Numbered from the stretch's first letter, positions 40,132 to 48,871 are shown. The stretch: 64,000 nucleotides of DNA from Paenibacillus sambharensis (GCF_003233845.1 NZ_QKRB01000038.1:1-64000), one strand, 5' to 3'. Translations and numbers: made by a program. The notes: generated from the letters alone by a model not told the origin.

Positions 40132-40285
40132 GCGGCGGGCTAGAACCCGATGGGATCAATGGCGTCTGCTCCTGGCTGGTATGGTGACATACCGGGATCT
40201 GCTTGTCATGGATCAGGATGACGTCATGGAAGCCAATGCGGCTCTGGATCTGCATATCCGGCAGCAGGAGAAGAAAAGCAAATAA
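40106..40285 (+). CDS. tail assembly chaperone, second frame
   Basis: A 59-residue frame (MTISKQEAERRARTRWDQWRLLLAGMVTYRDLL) that overlaps the previous gene by 26 bases in the +1 frame. In many phages the downstream chaperone frame is reached by programmed frameshift; here I see no clear slippery heptamer. AAGAGG lies about ten bases before the ATG, so independent initiation is also possible. An ATG at 40094 is an alternative. Function assigned by position. Confidence 0.6.
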   Translation: MTISKQEAERRARTRWDQWRLLLAGMVTYRDLLVMDQDDVMEANAALDLHIRQQEKKSK

Positions 40286-40308
40286 GGCACCCATTCGGGT
40301 GTCTTATT
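40281..40308 (+). promoter_or_regulatory. 12-bp hairpin between chaperone and tape-measure genes
   Basis: AATAAGGCACCC and GGGTGTCTTATT pair over 12 bp with one G-T wobble around an ATTC loop, followed by TTATTTTAT. It lies inside the operon just before the tape-measure ribosome binding site (CAAGGAGGTG). It could attenuate transcription so that tape measure is made in smaller amounts than tube and sheath. Confidence 0.7.
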
Positions 40309-40332
40309 TTATCTCAAGGAGGTGAGACAAGG

Positions 40333-42549
40333 ATGGAAGGAAACCCGACTTCGGAGGCAGTTAAGCAGTTTGATCAATTGTTGAGTCAAGTTGGCAGTTT
40401 GGATAAAAAGGCTCGGGAAGCTATAGTCAGCATCGGTAAAGCAGGGATAAAGGCTGCTTCCGAGTTTGAGTCGGCTATGCGCGGTATCCAGGCTGCAACG
40501 GGGACAACTACGGATCAAATGGGGGAAGTGCGGGAGATTGCCAAAGGCTTGTATGCCGGCAATCTGGGTGAAAGCTGGGCTGACCTTGGCAGCGTCATGG
40601 CAACGGTAAAGCAGGGTACGGATATGGCAGGTGATGCCCTCGCAGAAACCACTCGGAATGCTATACTGCTGCGTGACCAATTTAAGATTGGCATCAGTGA
40701 CAGTATTAGCACAAGCAACGAGATGATGGACCAGTTTGGTATCACATCTGAAGAATCCATGAACTTACTCGCACAGGGCGTTCAACATGGGCTGAACCAA
40801 TCAGGCGAGCTTTTTAAGACGATTCGGGATTATGCCGACCCATTCCAGAATCTCGGGTTTTCAGCAGAAGAAATGTTTGAACTGCTTGCTGCAGGTTCAG
40901 CGGGAAATGCTCAAAAGTTAAAAGCGCTGGGGGATGCCATGAAAGAATTTGGTGCCCGTTCGATGAGCGGGTCAACTGAGTCCGTCGAGGCATTCCAGCA
41001 GCTCGGTTTCCAAGCGGATAACATGGTCAGTATATTTGCAGGCGGTGGGCCTAAGGCCAAGGAAGCTTTTGACCAGGTGATCCAAGCGCTCTCGGAATTG
41101 GAGGATCCGGTCACCAGGAATACGGTTGGTACGGCCTTGATGGGTGAACAGTTTAAGGTGATGCAAGCTGAGACTTTGGCAGCGTTTGGGGCAGCCTCTC
41201 AGCAATTTGACAGTACCAAGAACAGCATGGATGAACTGAATGCTATGAAATTTGATAGCCCGTCAAAGTTATTTGCAGCCTTCAGCCGCCAGCTGGAGAC
41301 GGATGTATTAATTCCGATTGGTCAGCAGCTGCTCCCGTATCTGATGAAGTTCGGTCAATGGCTAACTAGTCACGGACCCCAGATAGCGGCGTTTGGAAAC
41401 GCAGTAAGCGAGGGACTGGGTAAGATAGCTCCGGTGGTGGAAGGTACAATGAATGTGGTGTTGAGTATGGCAAGCGGCATATTACTGTGGGAAGGTCTTG
41501 CACCGCTTATTATCGGTTTGGCGGCCGCATTCCAAACCTACAAGGCTGTATTGTTCTTAACAGAACTTCGGGTAAACGCGTTGGCTGTAGCCCAAAGACT
41601 GTACAGTGTCATTCTAACTATGAGCCCGTTTGGTTTGATCGTTTCAGCAATAGTAGGCTTGGTAGCCGCTCTTATCACGGCGTATAATACCTCGGAGACC
41701 TTCCGCAACGCGGTTCTATCAGTTTGGGAGGCTATTAAGAATGCGTTTGCGGCAACTTTAGATTTTTTCGTGATTACAGTTCCCGCTGTATTTAATCAAA
41801 TTATAGGTTGGTTAATTTCCTTTGGTCTTCAGATTATTACAACGATATTAGAACCATGGACAGCATTAGGGAGCACTTTACCCGCGGCACTTGCCGCCAT
41901 TACGACAGTCATTGCTAGTGCCTGGGATGTGGTCTGGCAGAATGTTGCCGATCTTGGGGATGGAATCAAAGGGATTTTCACCGGTGTTTGGGACTGGGTG
42001 AAGGATGGCTTTATATCCGCTATTAACTGGGTAATTGACAAACTCAACTGGTTTATCAACAAGGTCAACAATGAATTATCTTTTACATTACCAGATTGGA
42101 TGGGTGGATATTCGTTTCAAGTCAATGTGCCAACTATATCCCATATAGGAGGTAACTCATCAGGTAACCCACCGGGTATTCCAGCGGGGAAGATAGTCAG
42201 TGACCCATGGGCTCCCCCTAAGCTGGCTACTACTCTGAAAAATGGAGAGAAGTTCGACGGTTCCCATAAGGCTGGGCTAAACTATGTTCCGTTTGACGGG
42301 TATATTGCCGAGCTGCACAGAGGGGAACGGGTGCTGACAGCAGAGGAAAACCGAAGCTACACACCAGAGGCTGCGCCAGCAAGAGTTTCTAACGGCAAGC
42401 AGGAGCTTGCCATTTCTATTGCGTTCTCAGGTAATGGGGGTACATCCGGCAGTGGGGTAGGCGATCAGGAAGAGATGCGCATTCGACAGATCTTTAACAG
42501 TGTACTGGAGAGCACATTGCGAAAGATGAATCTGGAGGCGAGTCATTAA
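40333..42549 (+). CDS. tail tape measure protein
   Basis: A 738-residue protein. The N-terminal half is helical with a PhageMin_Tail/TP901-type pattern (KEAREAIVSIGKAGIKAASEFESAMRGIQAATG-like, then EMMDQFGITSEESMNLLAQGVQHGLNQSGELF). Several hydrophobic segments lie at about 365-500 (GLAPLIIGLAAAFQTYKAVLFL, FGLIVSAIVGLVAALITAY), as in tape measures that enter the target membrane. The C terminus is Gly/Pro-rich. With about 0.15 nm per residue the protein would set a tail near 110 nm, close to R-type pyocins. GGAGGTG precedes the ATG. Its TAA overlaps the next ATG. Confidence 0.9.
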   Translation: MEGNPTSEAVKQFDQLLSQVGSLDKKAREAIVSIGKAGIKAASEFESAMRGIQAATGTTTDQMGEVREIAKGLYAGNLGESWADLGSVMATVKQGTDMAGDALAETTRNAILLRDQFKIGISDSISTSNEMMDQFGITSEESMNLLAQGVQHGLNQSGELFKTIRDYADPFQNLGFSAEEMFELLAAGSAGNAQKLKALGDAMKEFGARSMSGSTESVEAFQQLGFQADNMVSIFAGGGPKAKEAFDQVIQALSELEDPVTRNTVGTALMGEQFKVMQAETLAAFGAASQQFDSTKNSMDELNAMKFDSPSKLFAAFSRQLETDVLIPIGQQLLPYLMKFGQWLTSHGPQIAAFGNAVSEGLGKIAPVVEGTMNVVLSMASGILLWEGLAPLIIGLAAAFQTYKAVLFLTELRVNALAVAQRLYSVILTMSPFGLIVSAIVGLVAALITAYNTSETFRNAVLSVWEAIKNAFAATLDFFVITVPAVFNQIIGWLISFGLQIITTILEPWTALGSTLPAALAAITTVIASAWDVVWQNVADLGDGIKGIFTGVWDWVKDGFISAINWVIDKLNWFINKVNNELSFTLPDWMGGYSFQVNVPTISHIGGNSSGNPPGIPAGKIVSDPWAPPKLATTLKNGEKFDGSHKAGLNYVPFDGYIAELHRGERVLTAEENRSYTPEAAPARVSNGKQELAISIAFSGNGGTSGSGVGDQEEMRIRQIFNSVLESTLRKMNLEASH

Positions 42550-43076
42550 TGGCAACAATTGACGGACACTATGTCTTGGTAGAAAGTGAAGAACCATCGT
42601 ACGAAAATCAGGCCACCGAGCAGCCGGTTGAGAAGGGAGTGAACTTGACTGACCATGTTCAGCGGCTGGCACGCAAGCTGTCCATTAAAGGTATTGTAGC
42701 TGGACCGGGCGCTTCCAGGAAAAGGGCCTATCTCATTCAGGCTTCGGATTCCGGTAAGGTGGTGTACTACTCCGGCCGCAATACTTTTCGGGGGGTCATA
42801 ACAGGCTTAACTACCGGTCATACCAGTTCCATTGCAGACGGGTTCACGTTCAGTATGACGCTTCGGGAAATTCGGGTCGCATCATCTTCAACAGTCTCAC
42901 AGCTGCCCCTAGCCATTCGGTCACAGGTTTCCCCGGTCACAAGTTCGGGAACTAAGCAGACCAAAAGCAAACGTGATGAGTCAACTGAAATGCATTTGAA
43001 GAAGTCGAGTGGTGGAAACAGTTTAAGGAAACCGTCGGAAAAGGTGAAGCCGGCTAGGGACAGACGATGGACATGA
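42549..43076 (+). CDS. Dit-like baseplate protein
   Basis: A 175-residue protein starting HYVLVESEEPSYENQATEQPVEKGVNLTDHVQRLARKLSIKGIV, a pattern I know from the Dit-like N-terminal domain of myophage baseplate proteins. A beta-rich body follows (YSGRNTFRGVITGLTTGHTSSIADGFTFSMTLREIRVA). The basic, low-complexity tail (about 135-175) has no LysM repeat, unlike XkdP. It probably joins tube and hub. One-base overlap with the tape-measure gene. Confidence 0.72.
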   Translation: MATIDGHYVLVESEEPSYENQATEQPVEKGVNLTDHVQRLARKLSIKGIVAGPGASRKRAYLIQASDSGKVVYYSGRNTFRGVITGLTTGHTSSIADGFTFSMTLREIRVASSSTVSQLPLAIRSQVSPVTSSGTKQTKSKRDESTEMHLKKSSGGNSLRKPSEKVKPARDRRWT

Positions 43077-43088
43077 GGTGAAACGCAG

Positions 43089-43412
43089 ATGGCGTATATA
43101 GACATTGAAAAGGAGCTTATCCCCTATCGCTTTGATATGACGATCGCGGATAAGGAGTATACGTTTGAGATCCATTACAATGCAGAGCATGATTTCTTTA
43201 CGTTAAGCCTGGAGCGGGAAGGAAAGCTACTTGTTAGTGGGGAGAAACTTGTCTACGGGCGGGCACTATTTGCAGATGTTTGGGACAGCCATTTTCCGGA
43301 AATAGCCATAATTCCGTATGACGAATCAGGTCAAGCTGCTGAAGTAAACTGGTCGACCTTGTCATCCAGTGTCTTTTTGTACCTTATGGAGGAAGAAACA
43401 GATGCAGACTAA
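43089..43412 (+). CDS. baseplate plug protein
   Basis: A 107-residue beta-sandwich-like protein (YRFDMTIADKEYTFEIHYNAEHDFFTLSLEREGKLLVSGEKLVYG type) matching the small baseplate plug family seen between Dit-like and hub genes in simple contractile tails. GAGGTG precedes the ATG. It overlaps the hub gene start. The assignment rests on position and the short Y-R-F-x-x-x-I-x-x-K-x-Y-x-F pattern. Confidence 0.65.
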   Translation: MAYIDIEKELIPYRFDMTIADKEYTFEIHYNAEHDFFTLSLEREGKLLVSGEKLVYGRALFADVWDSHFPEIAIIPYDESGQAAEVNWSTLSSSVFLYLMEEETDAD

Positions 43413-44205
43413 TTTCGGGCGGATTGTCGAAGTTACGGTATCGGGAATGACGTTTTCCATGGAGCATTATGCTTTGGGGGGGGTTATCCCCTTCGATAAT
43501 GATATGATGCCAAATGAAAGTGAAATTCGAGTATGGAATTTGGCTCCTGATACGATACAGAAAATCAAAATTAATGATCCCTTGACGGTTAATGCCGGAT
43601 ACCACGGAGACATTGGGCTTATTTTGCATGGATTCGTCTCATCGGTACAGACCCGGCCGGAAGGGGCGGATAAGGTAACGATTATTCATGTTATGGATTC
43701 GGAGGACTTGTCCTCTAGAAAGGTGCAGGACACGTCTTTTAAGGCAGGGACTTTGGCCAGTTATATGATTCGAGAGCTTGCATCACGAATAAAAATGCCT
43801 ATTGCCCAGTTTGACCTGGTACAGGATTACCGTTATATGGATGGATACACGGCTAGCGGGGAAGTAACCGAGGTTATATCCAAGATTGCAGCAGACTGTA
43901 AGACTGGCGTATACATTAACAAAGGTAAATTATACGTCCGGAACTTAGGGTGGGGGAAACATGAAGTATTCAAGTTATCATCGCAGACAGGCCTCTTGGG
44001 TATACCGGAATGGTCTGCTGGTACGGGGGAGAAGAGCTGCCGCATTACATGCCAATTGCAGTATCGGATTTCAACTGCCTCTGCGGTTGAGCTAAAGAGT
44101 CAGTATGTGAGTGGAAGGCTTTATGTAAAGAGTGGTTCTCACAAATTCAGCCGGACCGGTGACTTTACTACGGAAGTGGAGGCGGTGGAAAATGAGAAAT
44201 CCTGA
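43402..44205 (+). CDS. baseplate hub protein
   Basis: A 267-residue protein. The N-terminal half (GRIVEVTVSGMTFSMEHYALGGVIPFDNDMMPNESEIRVWNL, then INAGYHGDIGLILHGFVSSVQT-type strands) resembles the first beta-barrel of gp27/gpD hub proteins. A middle helical segment (LASYMIRELASRIKMPIAQ) and later strands complete it. The trimeric hub holds the spike and starts the tube. GGAGGAAG precedes the ATG at 43402, ten bases before the plug gene ends. XkdQ holds the same position in PBSX. Confidence 0.72.
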   Translation: MQTNFGRIVEVTVSGMTFSMEHYALGGVIPFDNDMMPNESEIRVWNLAPDTIQKIKINDPLTVNAGYHGDIGLILHGFVSSVQTRPEGADKVTIIHVMDSEDLSSRKVQDTSFKAGTLASYMIRELASRIKMPIAQFDLVQDYRYMDGYTASGEVTEVISKIAADCKTGVYINKGKLYVRNLGWGKHEVFKLSSQTGLLGIPEWSAGTGEKSCRITCQLQYRISTASAVELKSQYVSGRLYVKSGSHKFSRTGDFTTEVEAVENEKS

Positions 44206-44581
44206 CCCGGCCAGCACATTAGCGCGGCTCGTCCGGCAGTCCTTGAACAAAGACGCGGGTGCTCTTCATGTTGCTCTTCCGTGCAGGGTGGAGAGCTATA
44301 ATCTAGAGACCTGCAGGGCTACGGTTCAACCGTTAATTCGTACAGGCTCTACCGATCCCGCACCTATTGAGGCTGTTCCAGCACTAGGACAACGGCTGAT
44401 TGTGGATGGTGCGGAGAAGGTATTCCGCCCCTCCCTTCAACGTGGCGATACTGTGCTAGTTGTCATAGCTGACAGAGAGATCAAGAACACCATGAGCGGC
44501 AGGATTTCCACCCCGGACAGCGGCAGGCAGCATGATCTGAATGATGCGATTATTGTGGGGGTGTTTGGATGGTGTCTTTAA
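44192..44581 (+). CDS. membrane-puncturing spike (Gp138-like N-terminal OB domain)
   Basis: A 129-residue protein. ALPCRVESYNLETCRATVQPLI.. followed by PALGQRLIVDG..FRPSLQRGDTVLVVIADREI matches the OB-fold N-terminal domain of Gp138/gpV-type central spikes, and the ending SGRQHDLNDAIIVGVFG is typical. The product is short and may need another tip protein. GGAGGCGGTGG lies before the ATG, inside the end of the hub gene. XkdR holds the same position in PBSX-like elements. Confidence 0.75.
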   Translation: MRNPDPASTLARLVRQSLNKDAGALHVALPCRVESYNLETCRATVQPLIRTGSTDPAPIEAVPALGQRLIVDGAEKVFRPSLQRGDTVLVVIADREIKNTMSGRISTPDSGRQHDLNDAIIVGVFGWCL

Positions 44582-44928
44582 AGCTTCAAGATGGGGATTT
44601 GGTAATGAATAATGGTGAGCTGGCCATAATCGACGAGCAGGCTGATGTTGCTCAAAGTCTGCGGATCATCCTAGGTACCCGGCGGGGAGAATGGTTCCTG
44701 AATCCGGACTTTGGAATTGATTCTTCTATCCTTCATCAGAAAAGCTGGGCAGCAGAAGATGTTGAGGAAGTGATTAGAGCAGGCCTTTATCAAGATGAGC
44801 GAATCGTATCGGTGGAGGCAATCGATCAGTCTATCGGCCGGGCTTCCCGGCAGTTGACAATATCGTTTACTGCGCTGATGACAAATGGCGAACAAGTAAG
44901 ATCGGAGGTGGAAGTGAGTGCTGGATAA
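44569..44928 (+). CDS. gp25-like baseplate wedge protein (DUF2634/XkdS)
   Basis: A 119-residue protein: LQDGDLVMNNGELAIIDEQADVAQSLRIILGTRRGEWFLNPDFGID is the gp25/DUF2634 pattern, including the E-W-F-L-N-P-x-F-G-I segment conserved in wedge proteins and type VI TssE. It nucleates sheath assembly at the baseplate. It overlaps both neighbours by about 10 bases. Confidence 0.9.
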   Translation: MVSLKLQDGDLVMNNGELAIIDEQADVAQSLRIILGTRRGEWFLNPDFGIDSSILHQKSWAAEDVEEVIRAGLYQDERIVSVEAIDQSIGRASRQLTISFTALMTNGEQVRSEVEVSAG

Positions 44929-46090
44929 GACGGGTTTCAAACGTCAGCGATTTGAGGACATTTATGCAAGTATGGAAGAGAAGGCCCGTGAGGTTTTCGG
45001 TGATAATGTAAAGACGAGTGAACGATCTCCGTTAGGTCTTATTCTCCGCATTTTTGCCTGGATTCTGGCAAGACTATGGCAAACGGCGGAATCGGTGTAC
45101 TACAGCGGTTATATCAATACGGCTGAAGGAACGAGCCTCGACCGGTTGGGTCCTTTTGTAGGCGTGTCACGTCTCATAGAACAGCATGCCGTTGGCATGG
45201 TGATATTGACAGGTACACCAGGCTATATTGTTCAAGCTGGCTTCCGGCTGGCAGCTGGTGATATCTACTTTGAGACGGTCGACCAAGTCGTTATACAGAC
45301 CGATGGCAGGGTGAAAGCTGCAATTAGGGCCGTGACAGCTGGACAGACGGGAAATGTGGCAGCGGGAATCATTACGGAAATTGTTAATCCTAATGCGGAT
45401 GTATTATCGGTTACTAATCCCGCAGCTACAAACGGCGGACGAGAGAAGGAGACGGATACGGAATTCCGAGAGCGCTTCTCGTTATCTGTATCGGCCGGGG
45501 GGGCAGCTACAGTGGACAGTATTCGTGGCGCGCTGCTCTCTGTACCCGGTATCCGGGCGGCAACCGTTATCGAAAATGCATCAAGCGAAGTGATGGATGG
45601 GCGCAGTCCCAAGTCATTCGAAGCCTACGTGCTGGGTGGTTCACCGAATGAGATCGGCAGGGCAATTTTCAGCAAGAAGGCAGCAGGTATCGAGTCGGTT
45701 GGTGAGCAAGTGGTTACCGTAACGGACCTTGGTGGGAATCCCCATGAGGTCCGTTTTTCTTATGCCCCTACTATACAGCTGGAAGTGAGGGTTGCGGTGG
45801 CTGTCACAAGCAGCTTCCCAATTGACGGAGCCGGTCGGATCAAGACGGCCATCATCAGATATATTGGTGGGGAAGATGTGGATGGACAGGTGTATTCAGG
45901 ATTGTCCATGGGTGAGGACGTCATTTTATCCCGCATGACCGCGGCTGTATTCACTGTCCCGGGAGTGGAAGATGTGTCTACTGAGCTCTCATTAGATGGA
46001 GGCGAAACGTGGCTGCAGCACAATATTGCAATTGAGCGGCAGCAGGTAGCACAGGCAGATGCCGAACGAATTCAGGTGAATATGCAATGA
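44918..46090 (+). CDS. baseplate J-like protein (XkdT)
   Basis: A 390-residue wedge protein of the gpJ/gp6 family. It has GLILRIFAWILARLWQTAESVYYSGYINTAEGTSLDRLG near the N terminus, then ETDTEFRERFSLSVSAGGAATVDSIRGALLSVPGIRAATVIENAS, the Baseplate_J signature, and a beta-rich C terminus. The start is GTG with GGAGGTGG upstream. It overlaps the next gene (ATGA). Confidence 0.92.
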   Translation: MLDKTGFKRQRFEDIYASMEEKAREVFGDNVKTSERSPLGLILRIFAWILARLWQTAESVYYSGYINTAEGTSLDRLGPFVGVSRLIEQHAVGMVILTGTPGYIVQAGFRLAAGDIYFETVDQVVIQTDGRVKAAIRAVTAGQTGNVAAGIITEIVNPNADVLSVTNPAATNGGREKETDTEFRERFSLSVSAGGAATVDSIRGALLSVPGIRAATVIENASSEVMDGRSPKSFEAYVLGGSPNEIGRAIFSKKAAGIESVGEQVVTVTDLGGNPHEVRFSYAPTIQLEVRVAVAVTSSFPIDGAGRIKTAIIRYIGGEDVDGQVYSGLSMGEDVILSRMTAAVFTVPGVEDVSTELSLDGGETWLQHNIAIERQQVAQADAERIQVNMQ

Positions 46091-46719
46091 TGAAGAAAAT
46101 GCTGGACCTGCTGACGGATGTTTATGACAAATCGCCTGTAAGCAACATCGGCAAACTATTTCAAATCGGAGCACGTGAACTACAGCGATTACAGACGACC
46201 CTGGAACGGATTGGGCATTGGCGGGATATAGATCAGGCACAAGGAAAGACCTTGGACCGAATTGGTGAAAATGTTTTACAGCCGCGAGGAAGTGCTGCCG
46301 ATGAAGTTTTTCGCATCCTGATTAAATCGAAGATTGCCCGCAATTTGTCTAGAGGAACGGTTGATACCATTATCGCAGTGCTGTCAACGGTACTGGATTG
46401 CAGGCCATCCGAGATCAGGATCAAAGAACTTTTCCATGATCCATTGCAGCCGCAGCCTGCAGCTATTTCCCTGATTCAGCTGCCTGTCGACCGACTGAAC
46501 AGGGTAGGGATGAACCCGGAGCAGTTTGCACAGATCATTCAGAAGACGGTCTCCGCAGGTGTAAGCGTAGGTCATATTGAATTGACCGGCACATTTAGTT
46601 ATGGAGCGGTCGGAGAGGAATCCGACTCTGAAGCTGGTTTTTCGGATCTTGAACAGACGGTGGGCGGTACGCTTGGGGCTGTTTATTCATCATCAACTAC
46701 AGGCAAGTTGCCTATTTAA
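46087..46719 (+). CDS. gpI-like baseplate/tail protein (XkdU position)
   Basis: A 210-residue protein with NIGKLFQIGARELQRLQTTLERIGHWRDIDQAQGKTLDRIGENVLQPRG, a pattern of gpI/DUF2313-type wedge proteins that link J to the fibres. It ends in a Gly/Ser-rich tail. It overlaps J by four bases and precedes the fibre gene by 12, the normal order. Confidence 0.78.
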   Translation: MMKKMLDLLTDVYDKSPVSNIGKLFQIGARELQRLQTTLERIGHWRDIDQAQGKTLDRIGENVLQPRGSAADEVFRILIKSKIARNLSRGTVDTIIAVLSTVLDCRPSEIRIKELFHDPLQPQPAAISLIQLPVDRLNRVGMNPEQFAQIIQKTVSAGVSVGHIELTGTFSYGAVGEESDSEAGFSDLEQTVGGTLGAVYSSSTTGKLPI

Positions 46720-46731
46720 GGAGGAGTTTAT

Positions 46732-48102
46732 ATGGCAGAACAACTGCCGGAGTGGAACGCACTGGGCACCGAACCACCTCAGTCTAAGAAGGACAGCGGG
46801 TGGTCCGCTGGTGAGAAGCCGCCTGCGGACTATTGGAATTGGTTCATGAACCGGACCTTTAGGGTTCTTCAGGAACTGCAGCTGCTGCAAGAGACAGAGA
46901 GCGAAGAGACGAATGAGAAAGTTGAAGAACTCCGGGCCCAGTTGAGTGGACTGATGGCCCAGTTGGTTGAAGCGACTACAACAACGTCTGGGCTTATGTC
47001 CCCGTCCGACAAAGCAAAAATAGACCAGGCAGCAATCTTAACAGGAGCTGCTTTTACAGGTGACGTATCCATATCAGGAGAACGAAGTCTGACAGTCAAT
47101 TCATGGGGGATCTTCTCTTCATCCAGCAATGGTTATGTGTTAGTTGGACAAAATTGTTTTCTGGATCGTTCAACAGGAATATTCAGATATCGTAACAATC
47201 ATTCTACTCTAGGTGCACGTGGTATTGTATTCCGTCATGATGGCATCAACAGGCTTCATCCAGCATTCTTCGATACTGGTAATGTACAGACAATAGCCGG
47301 AGCTGTGTTTACACCCACTCTCCACCGAATTTATCATTCAGGACTTGAGCATTATCACAAGCAAATGTTGAATGGATATCAGACCCCACCTGATGGTTCA
47401 GGCGATCCGGGGATCTATTCCAATACGAATGAGTGGATGAGATTTGTCACTAATGGTGCTCCGTTTAAGTTTTTTATGGATGGAGGAGCAGGGATTTCAG
47501 AAAAGTTTCATATTGGAGCAGATGAAGTCTATGTACCAACCAATATAAATTTACGTGGTGAACGATTGGCGGCAACAAGGCTGAACGGGAGCGATTTTGA
47601 GTACTGGAATGGTGGATCCTGGCAGACCATCACAGGCTATGGGATAGGTGGCGCTGCAAGGAGGGTTGTGAATTGGAATGAAGCAACCCAGACAGGTTGG
47701 TATATGAGTGATACAACAGTAGGGGCACCGCCAGTCATAGCAGGGGATAATGTGTGGTGGATGGGACAAGTCATCCAACACAATCTGGGATGGATTGTTC
47801 AACATTTATACAATTTTAATAATGGCCGTCAGATGGTGAGAGTAAAGAGAGACGGAGTTTGGCAACCATGGGAGGGAGTTGGAGGCGTGAAGAGTATACA
47901 GAGGGGAACGGTCTCTGTTAATAATTCTGGAGTAAATATGACGATTTCACCCGTAAATATGTTGAAAACTTCGGTTAATCTCTTAACTAGAAGCGGGGAC
48001 TATATAACAACAGCCAGATTGACGTCTTCAACTAATCTGCATTTGTTGTATAACAGTCCGGGCTATCTAAATCTGGATTGGGAAGTAATTGAGTACTATT
48101 AA
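46732..48102 (+). CDS. tail fibre / receptor-binding protein with pyocin-knob-like segment
   Basis: A 456-residue protein. The N terminus (PEWNALGTEPPQSKKDSGWSAGEKPPADYWNWFMN) is the baseplate-attachment part of Gram-positive fibres. A coiled coil follows (about 48-85, ETNEKVEELRAQLSGLMAQL). Beta-rich repeats fill the middle. Residues about 315-385 (NEATQTGWYMSD, then NLGWIVQHLYNF and MVRVKRDGVWQPW) match the knob repeat seen in R-pyocin and phage fibres. The last 70 residues are probably the tip. The central and C-terminal coding sequence reads AT-richer than the baseplate genes, consistent with exchange of the receptor-binding part. AAGGAGGAG precedes the ATG. Confidence 0.85.
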   Translation: MAEQLPEWNALGTEPPQSKKDSGWSAGEKPPADYWNWFMNRTFRVLQELQLLQETESEETNEKVEELRAQLSGLMAQLVEATTTTSGLMSPSDKAKIDQAAILTGAAFTGDVSISGERSLTVNSWGIFSSSSNGYVLVGQNCFLDRSTGIFRYRNNHSTLGARGIVFRHDGINRLHPAFFDTGNVQTIAGAVFTPTLHRIYHSGLEHYHKQMLNGYQTPPDGSGDPGIYSNTNEWMRFVTNGAPFKFFMDGGAGISEKFHIGADEVYVPTNINLRGERLAATRLNGSDFEYWNGGSWQTITGYGIGGAARRVVNWNEATQTGWYMSDTTVGAPPVIAGDNVWWMGQVIQHNLGWIVQHLYNFNNGRQMVRVKRDGVWQPWEGVGGVKSIQRGTVSVNNSGVNMTISPVNMLKTSVNLLTRSGDYITTARLTSSTNLHLLYNSPGYLNLDWEVIEYY

Positions 48103-48114
48103 GGGGGATTGGAT

Positions 48115-48402
48115 GTGTTTAAATATGCTGTGATTAACGAAGATGGTATCTGTACAGCCGTTTCCTATTTAGCTGAAGAAGTACAGCAAGAGAATATGAT
48201 TTTGCTTCATGACAATGATGATGTCTCCCTCTGGGATATATATTCTGATGGCGGATGGGCTCCTGGTAAACCTCCGCTTACAAGCGGGGATAGCCTGCAA
48301 GATAAGATGGGTCAGCTTGAAGCAGATAACAAGGCTATGATGCTGGCACTTGCTGATATATATGAACAGATGATAGTTCTGCGATCAGGAGGCAATAGCT
48401 AA
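48115..48402 (+). CDS. small fibre-associated protein (XkdW position)
   Basis: A 95-residue protein (YAVINEDGICTAVSYLAEEV) that sits between the fibre and XkdX-type genes, where PBSX has xkdW. The C-terminal half is helical (LEADNKAMMLALADIYEQM). I chose the GTG at 48115 because GGGGG lies seven bases upstream; a TTG at 48109 is too close. It may be a fibre chaperone or a fibre-tip subunit, but that is guesswork from position. Confidence 0.7.
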   Translation: MFKYAVINEDGICTAVSYLAEEVQQENMILLHDNDDVSLWDIYSDGGWAPGKPPLTSGDSLQDKMGQLEADNKAMMLALADIYEQMIVLRSGGNS

Positions 48403-48521
48403 TGGCCTACGTATACTACCGGCTTATTATGTTGGGACTTCGAACAATAGAGGATGTACCAGATTCAGAGAAAGACTTGGTGTACGGCTATCTCGAATCA
48501 GAAAATAGCAGCAATAATTAA
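48402..48521 (+). CDS. CD1375/XkdX-type small phage protein, 39 residues
   Basis: A 39-codon gene whose ATG overlaps the preceding TAA by one base. The product starts MAYVYYRLIMLGLRTIEDVP and ends LESENSSNN. The pattern Y-x-x-L-I-x-x-G-L-x-T-I-x-D-V-P is that of the small CD1375-family proteins found after fibre genes in Clostridium and Bacillus phage-tail loci. AGGAGG lies ten bases upstream. Function unknown. Confidence 0.75.
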   Translation: MAYVYYRLIMLGLRTIEDVPDSEKDLVYGYLESENSSNN

Positions 48522-48543
48522 TTTTGAACAAGGAGTGAGCGGC

Positions 48544-48852
48544 ATGGGGGGCGGTGATCCGATGGACATGGGCCAGTTTTACAGCACAATTACAGAAATC
48601 CGGGTTGAGCTCGGTAAGCTATCTACAAGACTTGAGAAACTGGACGACTTTACCCGTCGTCTGGAGGACATCGCCAAGCGGACGGAGGTTGTCGAGGAGG
48701 TTGCGGGCCGCGCTTACGAGAGTACAAAGTCCGCTCACCAGCGGCTGGATCAGATTTATAAAATTGCGGCCTGGTTTTTTACGACCGCTGGCGGCCTGGT
48801 ACTGGCTGCTGTTGTCAGCTTTGCCCTTAGGGGCGGGTTTGTAAATCCGTAA
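48544..48852 (+). CDS. xhlA: haemolysin XhlA-like lysis accessory protein
   Basis: A 102-residue protein: an N-terminal helical or coiled-coil part (ITEIRVELGKLSTRLEKLDDFTRRLEDIAKRTEVVEEVAGRA) and one C-terminal membrane segment (IAAWFFTTAGGLVLAAVVSFAL). This is the architecture of XhlA, which acts with the holin and lysin to release PBSX particles. AAGGAGTG precedes the ATG at 48544. Upstream in-frame codons overlap the 39-residue gene and were excluded. Confidence 0.88.
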   Translation: MGGGDPMDMGQFYSTITEIRVELGKLSTRLEKLDDFTRRLEDIAKRTEVVEEVAGRAYESTKSAHQRLDQIYKIAAWFFTTAGGLVLAAVVSFALRGGFVNP

Positions 48853-48871
48853 GAAAAGGAATGATGAATCA

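Noticed and set aside
43369..43401. Longer start for the hub gene, and similar upstream in-frame extensions of rmd-, gmd- and spike-type genes
   Set aside because: These extensions overlap the preceding genes and lack ribosome binding sites, while the internal starts have good ones.
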